Positions 26,311-33,591 of a stretch of 49,298 bases of DNA are shown piece after piece. Source of the DNA: Verrucomicrobiia bacterium (GTDB taxonomy: Bacteria; Verrucomicrobiota; Verrucomicrobiia; Limisphaerales; UBA11358). The notes under the pieces are model-generated. The model was not told where the DNA came from and did not search any database. It saw nothing but the letters and a program-made list of their open reading frames with translations. The first letter of the stretch is position 1; each line of letters begins with the position of its first letter. The DNA is taken from NCBI GenBank assembly GCA_025451535.1, contig JANWKE010000069.1:1-49298 (forward strand), given 5' to 3'. The translations under genes were made by a program, and so were the position numbers.

Positions 26311-27066
26311 ATGAAAAAACTTGTATGCTTATCAATCGGAATGCTGGCATTTGCGTTGCAACCCTTTGCAAATGCCCAAAGTCTTCCTGCACCTACCACG
26401 TTGTTCACCACCTACGACGACTTTTCGACATTTTCAGCGGGTTGGGGAGCCGCCCCGACGGCTGTTAATACCTTCAGCACGGATGCCAGCACCGTCAACG
26501 GTATTGCCAATCCCACGGCCCCTGGTGGAGCCGGCACATCAGGCGCCCTCTTGATTAACGCAGGCGTCGGTGCCACCGGTGGTCTTTGGACAGACGCAGC
26601 CACTGCTCCCAGCCCCAGCGGATTTGCGGCAGTAAATGCCTTTGATCCTGGATATGATTCAGTTAACGGCCTGACGAGCGCTGCTCACGGCGAATTCTAT
26701 ATTGACTACTCTCTGCCGGACAACGAAGGCGGCACCTATTTCGGAGTGGGCGTTCTTGTCCAATACGCCGGGAACGGCTATTTTGGAACGTGGTTTCAAA
26801 ATTCAGCGGTGGATTTGGGCTACACTGAACCTACTTACGGCGAGGAAGTCTATCGGGCCACAATTCCGTACACGGTTACCGCGGGCGGCGGCATCGGTGG
26901 GTATGGTTTTGGCGTCATGTTGAGCACCGATTATCAATCCGCGCTGCCCTTCTATGTGGACAATATTTCGGTTGCGGCGGTTCAAGACACTCCCGAGCCC
27001 GGTACCATCGCGCTGATCAGTCTGGGTTTGGCGGGTTTAACCATAATTCGTCGTCGGCAAAGTTGA
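26311..27066 (+). CDS. PEP-CTERM sorted exported protein, unknown function
   Basis: This 251-residue protein has a signal peptide (MKKLVCLSIGMLAFALQPFA, cleavage after ANA). Its middle is a low-complexity-free beta-rich domain with YDDFSTFSAGW and FYVDNISVAAVQ, resembling jelly-roll carbohydrate-binding folds. The C-terminal sorting signal has PEPGT, a hydrophobic stretch (IALISLGLAGLTII) and RRR. PEP-CTERM proteins are processed by exosortase and are linked to exopolysaccharide in known systems (established knowledge). Membership in the dyad regulon suggests a role at the surface during glycan use. A good terminator follows. Confidence 0.82.
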   Translation: MKKLVCLSIGMLAFALQPFANAQSLPAPTTLFTTYDDFSTFSAGWGAAPTAVNTFSTDASTVNGIANPTAPGGAGTSGALLINAGVGATGGLWTDAATAPSPSGFAAVNAFDPGYDSVNGLTSAAHGEFYIDYSLPDNEGGTYFGVGVLVQYAGNGYFGTWFQNSAVDLGYTEPTYGEEVYRATIPYTVTAGGGIGGYGFGVMLSTDYQSALPFYVDNISVAAVQDTPEPGTIALISLGLAGLTIIRRRQS

Positions 27067-27091
27067 CTCATTTTGATTGTTTGATCGGGGC

Positions 27092-27136
27092 ACGGGCAAG
27101 GTCGAAGGAACAACCTTGCCCGTTCCTGCTTTTATA
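27092..27136 (+). terminator. Rho-independent terminator after PEP-CTERM gene
   Basis: ACGGGCAAGGT (27092-27102) pairs perfectly with ACCTTGCCCGT (27113-27123) around a 10-nt loop, followed by the T-rich TCCTGCTTTTAT. It lies 25 nt after the stop codon. Confidence 0.8.
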
Positions 27137-27285
27137 ATGGAAAGTCAGGTCCAGGTGAGAAGAGGGCTTGGGAACAGGCTGATGGCGGCCGAGTCGGTTT
27201 TGGTTGAAGCGGGCATCCGACGGCAACGATCAGTCTGCGAAACCCGGGCGTGAGACGGGAGAAAAGGGTCCGGCCTCCGCCAACC

Positions 27286-27331
27286 GTCATCATTTTTGAT
27301 GACATGTAATTTTATGAGATACTGATAAAGT
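27286..27331 (+). promoter_or_regulatory. Locus dyad F with -10 box, promoter of LamG-pilin unit
   Basis: Dyad GTCATCATTTTTGATGACAT (27286-27305) is the most symmetric copy of the set. TAAAGT starts 20 nt later (27326-27331). Predicted start is about 27338, ahead of ATG 27360. Confidence 0.7.
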
Positions 27332-27359
27332 GATTCACCATTCAACCTGAACACAAAAC

Positions 27360-30092
27360 ATGAAACGAATCATCGCAATCGCCTTTTTGACCGTTGCCAC
27401 GGCAGTCCCATCCCGCGCCACTGTGTTGGTGAGGGAGCTTTGGGACAATGTCACCAACGGCACTCCGATAGATGCACTGAATTATCCATTGCAAGGCCAG
27501 GGCAACGGAACAACCACGGCCGGACTCCTTGGAGTATGGAACGTCAATGCATCCGATTCGGCTCTTACCAACGAGAACGTGCTGGAGGTCGCCAGCGGCA
27601 CGGGTGGTCAGGATGTCTGGGATTTTTATACCAGCCTTTACGGCTACCTGCCTGAGCAATGGACCGCGCCTGCCTCGTTGGCTTTGAGATCGAACAACAC
27701 CAACGGTTGGGATTCGGGAACCTGGGCCACCCGGCTGATGGCGACCAGCTCGTGGATTAAACCCAATTCCAACAGCACGAATTATTTCAGCTTCCGCTGG
27801 GTCAAACGTTCGTTTTTCTATTCAGTCAACGGCACCAACGGTTACGGCGCCGACGATGCGGGGTTTGGCGTTGGTTTTTCCGCTGGCGCCGTGTCCAATT
27901 CCGCGTTTGTTGGCATTGGCGTCACCCGGAGCGTGGCCAAATACACTTTTGCCGGCACCGGCTATACCAACCTCGCCGGCACGGCGGACATCGGCGATAC
28001 GCCTTATATCACCTCGGGTGTCCTGGGCCAACCCGGCTATCCGGGACATCCCGGCGATTCAGGCGGGCCCTATTACGTACAGGCTTATGCGGGTGATGGA
28101 AGCGGTTCGGGTGTGCCCAATCAATGCGAAGGTTATCTCGGCGGCTATCCCATATCAACCAATACGGCTAATCAATATATGTGGGGCGGGTGTCTGGTGG
28201 GCCGGATCGTCACGAGCACAGGCGGAAATGTGGAAATTGATGTCAAAAATTATTCCGGCTCCGATCCGGGGGCCAATGCCATTGATAATACCAGCACTCC
28301 GGCGACAGGGTGGGACGCTGTTTATCACACCACCACCAGCGCAGCCAATTTGAATTATCTCATGGTCTGGATGTACGGGCAAAATTTCGCCAACCCGTGC
28401 CAGATGGACGCCATCCGTGTGGCGAGCACATGGGCGGAAGCCCTCGGACAGGAGGCCCAGACGCCAATTATCATCCCGAGCGGCCCGACCAATCCCACCA
28501 ACACCTATTTCCAGGGCTCGCCGCTCACGCTGACCAATACTTCTGAGATAGATAACTCAACTCCTCTTGCCGGCTGGTATGAATGGTTGTACAACAGCAA
28601 TGCCACGCTTAACGTGACGGGCATCGGCAGCAATGCCATGACCATGCCGAATCCACTGATTGCCAACAGCGGCTATTACAGCCTGGTGTTCTCGAACGGC
28701 TGGGAATCCGGATCAACTCTGCTGGTCACCAGCCCGCCGGTGCATCTGATCATCATTGCTCCCAGCGCGCCGCAGATTACCGGACAGCCCCAGCCGGGTG
28801 CGCGGTATTCGACGGCCGGCGCGGCTTCATTCGCCTTTAATGTGAGTGCCGTCGGAACTCTGCCGTTCTCCTATTTTTGGTATCAAATCTCTGGCGGCAC
28901 CACCAATTTGGTGCAAGCCGTCAGCCCTACCAATAGCGTCAACAGCAGCTATACGATGACCGCCCCGATCTCACCCAGTGCGGCCGGGAACTACTTCGTC
29001 ATCGTTTCCAATTACCTGGGGACCGCCACTTCCGCCATTGCCAACTTCAGCGTCATGGTGCCGACCCCGGGCAGCTATGCCGCCCAGGTCCTGGCCAATA
29101 CTCCCTGGGCCTATTGGAAGCTGGATGAGAACTACGGGACGACCAACCTGCACGACTATTATGGTGGCCATGATGGATGGCTGGATCCCACCAATACGGG
29201 CATCGACGGCACCAACACCTTTACTTGGGGTGTTTATCAGCAGCAACCGGCCGCGCAACTGCCGGGTTTCCCGGCCAATCACGTGGGTATCAATGTGGCA
29301 CACAATACCTATGAGGCCCACGCCAACGTGACAGGAGTGGGGAATTACGCCACCAACATGACTTGGATGTGCTGGGTCTATGCGCCGGATCCGTCGGCGG
29401 CGAATAATCTGGGCGAGCACGCCGAAATCCTCTTGAATCGCGATAATGGCAATAACGGCGGGTACGGCAACGCATTTGGCCTAAACTATTACCAATATGT
29501 AGCCGGGGGCGTGACTAACTCCAACGAATTGGGCTATCGCTGGGGTGGTGGCGCCGAAAATCCAAGCGCGTCGTTCGAAGGCTATATTTTCCCTAGCGGC
29601 CTGTATGCGCCGACCAATAGCTGGTACTTTTTGGCCGTGGTCTGGAGTACGGCGAACAATGCCACGCTGTATGTAGGTTCTCCAAACGGTCCTTTGACCT
29701 CCGCCACCGCCACCCTGCCGGCGAGCTTGGATCCCAATTATCCGGGCACGAGCTACTCGAATTCGTATTCGATCCTGCTCGGCCGCGGCGGTTATCCTTG
29801 GTCTGAGGGGATAAATAACGCGAATGACCAAACCGGCGTTTCTTTGAGCGACGTGGCCATATTCGCCAGTGCGCTGTCGTCCAACGCTATCTATCGAATC
29901 TATTTCGCGGCGACCAGCCAGTTGATTACCGTGACCAATTCGGCCGGGAACCCGGTGTTAAGCTGGCCGCAGGGCACGTTGCTGTCTTCGACCAATGTTT
30001 CAGGGCCGTACACGCCGGTCGCCGGCAACCCTTCGTCACCCTATACGGTGCCCAAGACGGTGCCGAAACAGTTCTTCCGTGTTCAAAATTAA
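27360..30092 (+). CDS. Large secreted LamG/Ig-like protein, candidate glycan-binding protein
   Basis: This 910-residue protein has signal peptide [20 protein letters not shown]. Residues about 20-360 form an unassigned domain unusually rich in Asn, Gly, Thr and Tyr. Ig-like domains follow at about 375-565 ([22 protein letters not shown]), then a LamG/concanavalin-like domain from about 580 ([37 protein letters not shown]). It ends in a short tail ([20 protein letters not shown], ending FFRVQN) of the same style as the enzyme tails. I see no catalytic motif. As the first gene of a dyad-controlled unit with a pilin gene 10 nt downstream, a surface glycan-binding role is a reasonable guess. Confidence 0.8.
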   Translation: MKRIIAIAFLTVATAVPSRATVLVRELWDNVTNGTPIDALNYPLQGQGNGTTTAGLLGVWNVNASDSALTNENVLEVASGTGGQDVWDFYTSLYGYLPEQWTAPASLALRSNNTNGWDSGTWATRLMATSSWIKPNSNSTNYFSFRWVKRSFFYSVNGTNGYGADDAGFGVGFSAGAVSNSAFVGIGVTRSVAKYTFAGTGYTNLAGTADIGDTPYITSGVLGQPGYPGHPGDSGGPYYVQAYAGDGSGSGVPNQCEGYLGGYPISTNTANQYMWGGCLVGRIVTSTGGNVEIDVKNYSGSDPGANAIDNTSTPATGWDAVYHTTTSAANLNYLMVWMYGQNFANPCQMDAIRVASTWAEALGQEAQTPIIIPSGPTNPTNTYFQGSPLTLTNTSEIDNSTPLAGWYEWLYNSNATLNVTGIGSNAMTMPNPLIANSGYYSLVFSNGWESGSTLLVTSPPVHLIIIAPSAPQITGQPQPGARYSTAGAASFAFNVSAVGTLPFSYFWYQISGGTTNLVQAVSPTNSVNSSYTMTAPISPSAAGNYFVIVSNYLGTATSAIANFSVMVPTPGSYAAQVLANTPWAYWKLDENYGTTNLHDYYGGHDGWLDPTNTGIDGTNTFTWGVYQQQPAAQLPGFPANHVGINVAHNTYEAHANVTGVGNYATNMTWMCWVYAPDPSAANNLGEHAEILLNRDNGNNGGYGNAFGLNYYQYVAGGVTNSNELGYRWGGGAENPSASFEGYIFPSGLYAPTNSWYFLAVVWSTANNATLYVGSPNGPLTSATATLPASLDPNYPGTSYSNSYSILLGRGGYPWSEGINNANDQTGVSLSDVAIFASALSSNAIYRIYFAATSQLITVTNSAGNPVLSWPQGTLLSSTNVSGPYTPVAGNPSSPYTVPKTVPKQFFRVQN

Positions 30093-30102
30093 AAGTAAAG
30101 AA

Positions 30103-31023
30103 ATGCGAACATTCAAAGTCTCCAAGCTGCGCCTGACTCCGGGCGCAGCCTGGATAACTCGTGGGTTTACGTTGATTGAATTGCTGGTGGTCATCGCCAT
30201 CATCGCCATTCTGGCTGCCATGTTGTTGCCGACGCTGGCCAAGGCAAAGCTGTCCGCCCAGCGCGCCTCATGCATAAACAACCAGCATCAGCTGACGCTG
30301 GCATGGATGATGTACCCGGATGATAACCATGGCCAACTCGTCCCGAATTATTCAATCAGTGTGCCCGAGTTTAACACACCGGGTTGGGATGGTAAGGCGA
30401 ATAATATGTGGTGGGGCACCGTTCCCATGAACACCACCGGCTGGCTTCTGGTCACCAATGGCGATGGGCTGTTTGGTGGATATTTGAGTCGTCAGTCCCG
30501 GGTCTTTCAATGCCCGGGCGACAGAACTGCGGAACGGAATGGGAGTATCCGGGTACGGAGTATTTCCATGAATGGGATGATGAATGGTTATGACTCATCG
30601 CAGTATCTCAATGGCGTTATACGCAACCAGGGAACTGGGCCACGCGGAGGAACCACCAGCGGCTATCGACTTTATGATACGTACAGTTCGATCATCAACC
30701 CGCGGCCTTCCATGGCTTGGGTTTTCATTGATGAGCATGGCAATTCGATAAATGACGGGTTCTTTTGTGTTGAGTTGCTGGGTAATTTGCCTAATGGTTC
30801 CGGGGGGTATGCCGGGATAGGGTGGTATGATTTGCCAGCCAGTTATCATGGCGCATCCGGGGTCTTGTCTTTTGCCGACGGCCATGCAGAGGTTCATGTG
30901 TGGACCGACCCTTGGGTCCGCGATCATCCCGTCACCCCATATGGGCCGGGCAGCGGCTTCCATACCGGCAACGGCTACCCTGACCTGGCTTGGTTGCAGG
31001 CGCGCACCACTGCCCTGCACTGA
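30103..31023 (+). CDS. Prepilin-like protein (H-X9-DG type)
   Basis: From ATG 30103, 10 nt after the LamG gene, the protein has 306 residues; an in-frame start at 29995 would overlap that gene and is rejected. The motif [20 protein letters not shown] lies at about residues 23-42, then helix [20 protein letters not shown]. Near the end is [20 protein letters not shown], the H-X9-DG motif. Family members are processed pilin-like proteins whose globular part faces outward. It differs from the tandem pair at 23525-25334 in its whole globular part, so it was not copied from them recently. Confidence 0.88.
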   Translation: MRTFKVSKLRLTPGAAWITRGFTLIELLVVIAIIAILAAMLLPTLAKAKLSAQRASCINNQHQLTLAWMMYPDDNHGQLVPNYSISVPEFNTPGWDGKANNMWWGTVPMNTTGWLLVTNGDGLFGGYLSRQSRVFQCPGDRTAERNGSIRVRSISMNGMMNGYDSSQYLNGVIRNQGTGPRGGTTSGYRLYDTYSSIINPRPSMAWVFIDEHGNSINDGFFCVELLGNLPNGSGGYAGIGWYDLPASYHGASGVLSFADGHAEVHVWTDPWVRDHPVTPYGPGSGFHTGNGYPDLAWLQARTTALH

Positions 31024-31112
31024 CGCTTGAACTTCCATCGTGGGACCCCGCCGCAATCGTTGACTGGCGGCCGGGGCGCGGAGCGCAATTCCTCCAGGAG
31101 CGATCTGAAGCC

Positions 31113-31159
31113 GTCGTAGATTTTGACGACATGGATTCTTCGGTTCGGTTCTATATTCT
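31113..31159 (+). promoter_or_regulatory. Locus dyad D with -10 box, ahead of GH2 relic
   Basis: Dyad GTCGTAGATTTTGACGACAT (31113-31132) is followed by exactly 21 nt and TATTCT (31154-31159). It is intact although the gene it served is now only a 5' fragment. Confidence 0.78.
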
Positions 31160-31167
31160 GTGAGTTT

Positions 31168-31365
31168 ATGAAATCTCCGCTGATCTCGGCAGTCGTCGCG
31201 TTGTTGTTTTGCGCAAACGGAAAATGAAAACTAATTCACTGTCCCGCGCTCTCTTCGCCGTTGCGTGCGCCGCGTTGTTGACTACGCAGCTTGCCGTCGC
31301 TGATTCGCCGCGTGAACACCTCTCGCTCGACGCGGACTGGAAATTTCATCTCGGCGACGATTGGC
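31168..31365 (+). pseudogene. Relic: 5' end of a second GH2 beta-galactosidase gene
   Basis: ATG 31168 encodes MKSPLISAVVALLFCANGK and then stops at TGA, which overlaps ATG 31224 in another frame. That second frame reads ALFAVACAALLTTQLAVADS, then PREHLSLDADWKFHLGDDW, almost identical to LREHLSLDANWKFHLGDDW at the start of the intact GH2 gene (33592). Homology ends abruptly after GDDW at 31364. The relic retains its dyad, its -10 box and the same very short distance from -10 to ATG as the intact gene. Confidence 0.85.
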
Positions 31366-31560
31366 ATTTTTCAAACCGAAGAACAGCCAGTTTTCTTTGC
31401 CAAGTGGCCCGGATCGCGTTCTCAACCAGTGGTTGTCTGTCCCCACTTGGCTGTGTTCCAGGAAGCGTTGCAGCTCCGGCACTGGTTTAATGTATAGTCC
31501 AACACGAGGAAAGCCTATGTTCGTGTCCGGAAAAGTGGGGAGAGGAATCAAATCAGTAAC
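31366..31560 (-). mobile_element. Degenerate IS66-type transposase C-terminal fragment
   Basis: The minus strand reads PVPELQRFLEHSQVGTDNHW, then LRTRSGPLGKENWLFFGLKN. This matches the C-terminal end of IS66 TnpC, where W-L-RFL-...-NN-E-RP-LG-KNWLF-G is conserved; the Glu of the usual ENS/ERA motif is missing, so it is not active. It abuts the point where the GH2 relic stops, so an insertion followed by deletion probably truncated that gene. No terminal repeats were recognised. Confidence 0.6.
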
Positions 31561-31565
31561 CAGGC

Positions 31566-32537
31566 TTACGGTCCATTTACGGTCCACATTCCTGCAGGAT
31601 TGGCCAAGGTTCCGCTGCCGACGGTGTCTTCGATGGCGAAGGCTTGGACGTGGCCGTCGCAGAACAGATAGTTGAACCGGTTGCCTTGCGCCTTGTACAA
31701 CAGATTCCCTTGATTGGGGTCTGTTACCGATCCGCGTGGGCTTGCTTGGGTTTTATCGGTCTGGTAAAGCTCATTCGGACTTTGGGAATAAGGTCCCAGG
31801 CAAACGCAGGTCCAGACGTTGCCTTCGAACTGCTGATTATGAGTATTCTCCACAAGCAACAAACCGGAAGAGGGATGACGGACCACAGAAGTCGGATAGC
31901 CGGGCGCATTCCAATCGATCGTCTTTTTGCTGGTCCAGTAGATGCCCACGCCATGGGCGCCAGGCTGGCTCAAACTGGGCAAGGAGTAACCGTTATCGGC
32001 GGATACCTGCCATTGGCTGCCCCAACCCGGCCCCACGCCATTCATGGCATAGGATCTCAAACCGAGCGCCACTGTTGGGATCCATTGCAGTTTGGGAAAT
32101 CGGTCGGCGGGACAGGCCAGAACCTTGAGTGCCGGCGCAAGACTATACTCTGCGGCCAGCCCCGGGTCTTGCACATAAACGCCGGACATCAGCTCGGACT
32201 GCGGCATATTGGCGCCGCCTACGTAATTATAAATCCAGGTGTCCCAGCTTAACTGCCCGTCGGCGGCCGCAAGGCCGGCGGCCGGGTATCGGTTGTGGTG
32301 GTCACCAGGAAACATGTTCAAAGCCAGTCCCAGTTGGCGCATATTGGAGGCGTCTTGAATCCGCAACGCCTTGGCCTTGGCCGCCGCGAGCGCCGGGAGC
32401 AGCAGGGCGGCCAATATGGCAATAATGGCAATGACCACCAGAAGCTCAATCAAGGTAAATCCCGTCTCATTGCGGCACCCGCTTGTCAGACCTTCGGCAA
32501 CTTCAGCAACGCTTGTTTTTGGATTTGCAGTTTTCAT
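31566..32537 (-). CDS. Prepilin-like protein (H-X9-DG type)
   Basis: This 323-residue protein has a 26-residue hydrophilic leader, then [20 protein letters not shown], then helix [20 protein letters not shown]. The C-terminal motif is [18 protein letters not shown]. It is second in a minus-strand unit, 7 nt after the small Pro-rich gene at 32545-32952, under dyad K. As with the other three intact pilin genes it is the distal partner of an exported protein. The leader before the cleavage Gly is long but within the range of pseudopilins of this phylum. Confidence 0.88.
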   Translation of the reverse strand: MKTANPKTSVAEVAEGLTSGCRNETGFTLIELLVVIAIIAILAALLLPALAAAKAKALRIQDASNMRQLGLALNMFPGDHHNRYPAAGLAAADGQLSWDTWIYNYVGGANMPQSELMSGVYVQDPGLAAEYSLAPALKVLACPADRFPKLQWIPTVALGLRSYAMNGVGPGWGSQWQVSADNGYSLPSLSQPGAHGVGIYWTSKKTIDWNAPGYPTSVVRHPSSGLLLVENTHNQQFEGNVWTCVCLGPYSQSPNELYQTDKTQASPRGSVTDPNQGNLLYKAQGNRFNYLFCDGHVQAFAIEDTVGSGTLANPAGMWTVNGP

Positions 32538-32544
32538 GGCACCT

Positions 32545-32952
32545 TTATCGGTTCTCCAGGCTCACGAGTCCTCTGCTATCAATGATGTATTTTCTACCTG
32601 GCGGCGGCGGCGGAATCTGAAAGCCGGCGCTGGCGGCAAATTCTTCAAAACTGGAAGGCTGCCGCCGATTGTGGACACTCCAAATGATCAGCGCCCGGTT
32701 TATCGCGCGCAAATCCGGCGCCGCATTCGTGGCGGTGGCCGGCGCCGGCATTGAAGCGATGATCGGCGGTGTCGGCGCCGCAGAGGTTGGTGCGGCAGCC
32801 TGCGGCGTGGCTGGCAGGGTGGTTGCCGCGGTGTCGTTTTTCCTGCTGCAACTGCCACAAAGCAGCGGTAGCGCCAGAGCCAGTGCCACACCCGTCGCGA
32901 GGAGGTCAAATCGCCAACCTGCGGACCGGCGAAAGTCCGAAATTAGTTTCAT
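32545..32952 (-). CDS. Small exported Pro/Ala-rich protein, possible lipoprotein
   Basis: From ATG 32952 (AAGGG 5-9 nt upstream) the protein has 135 residues; a start at 32973 would lie inside the -10 box and is rejected. It has a hydrophobic signal ([19 protein letters not shown], weak lipobox), an Ala/Pro/Thr linker of about 45 residues and a compact C-terminal domain ([20 protein letters not shown] ... [15 protein letters not shown]). The end domain resembles short modules seen in other Verrucomicrobiota exported proteins, in my recollection, but I cannot name a family. It lies directly upstream of a pilin gene in the dyad K unit, so it may help assemble or anchor the pilin. Confidence 0.72.
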   Translation of the reverse strand: MKLISDFRRSAGWRFDLLATGVALALALPLLCGSCSRKNDTAATTLPATPQAAAPTSAAPTPPIIASMPAPATATNAAPDLRAINRALIIWSVHNRRQPSSFEEFAASAGFQIPPPPPGRKYIIDSRGLVSLENR

Positions 32953-32971
32953 GCCCTTACAGATTTGATTC

Positions 32972-33020
32972 AAAATAGACCTTAGTGGCTGAACTTAAAA
33001 GTAGTCAAAAGTAACGACAT
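32972..33020 (-). promoter_or_regulatory. Locus dyad K with -10 box, promoter of lipoprotein-pilin unit
   Basis: The minus-strand dyad GTCGTTACTTTTGACTAC (33018-33001, plus TT) is followed by exactly 21 nt and TATTTT (32977-32972). Predicted start is about 32965, leaving a 13-nt leader with AAGGG before ATG 32952. Confidence 0.7.
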
Positions 33021-33537
33021 GGGACGCAAGACCGTTGTTGCCACATTGTCGAATTGGCTGGAAGGCAGAAAAATCCCGGTAATCGAACATGGGGACGAGA
33101 TACCGTGAAACTTTGCATAACCAGGCCGCCCGAGCGATGGTCGGCCGGTGGGGGACGCAAGTTCCCCAAGCCGCTCATTCGTTGAGCGTTGAGAACAAAA
33201 GATGCCATGCTTGAAACAAGTAACGCTGAACTGGCCAATCAATACCGGGCCGCTGCGGGGTCCAGTCGGAGCGGCTCGTTGGGCCGAACGTTTGCAGGTG
33301 CTGGAGCGGGACATGGTTCTCCAAGACCATGTTCAATCCGTCGCGGATTGGGTGACTGAGCAGTGAGCCGATCCAGCGTTGCACATTGGCGCTCAAACGA
33401 ATTTCCCGGCATAAGCCAGCTAGGTTCAAAATTCCCCTGCAGCGTCGGCCAATTCAATGGCACCGTTGCGGTTTTGAGAAGAGTCGCTTCCTTGCCCAAA
33501 TGGGAATTCGCCATCTGCAATCCGCAATTTGGAACGT
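33021..33537. other. Intergenic region between dyads K and E
   Basis: This stretch separates the minus-strand lipoprotein-pilin unit from the GH2 unit. All frames on both strands are short, mutually contradictory and rich in Arg and Pro. None shows a signal peptide or family motif. It may hold a dispersed intergenic element, but I cannot prove this. Confidence 0.4.
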
Positions 33538-33584
33538 GTCATGGATTTTAAGGACATGGATTCTCCGGGTTCCTGCCTTATCCT
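33538..33584 (+). promoter_or_regulatory. Locus dyad E with -10 box, promoter of GH2-GH29 unit
   Basis: Dyad GTCATGGATTTTAAGGACAT (33538-33557) is followed by exactly 21 nt and TATCCT (33579-33584). The GH2 ATG begins at 33592, only 7 nt after the hexamer, so the message would be leaderless or nearly so. This dyad is less symmetric than A-D. Confidence 0.72.
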
Positions 33585-33591
33585 GTTGCTC

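Noticed and set aside
29995-30102. Longer start for the pilin at 30103
   Set aside because: It overlaps the end of the LamG gene and gives an Arg/Ser/Pro-rich leader unlike a prepilin; ATG 30103 is preferred.
33239-33520. Minus-strand frame rich in Pro/Arg upstream of GH2
   Set aside because: No ribosome site, no motif and several overlapping frames of the same quality; probably non-coding.
33529-33591. N-terminal extension of GH2 from 33529
   Set aside because: The extension runs through the dyad and -10 box and is not signal-like; ATG 33592 begins the signal peptide.
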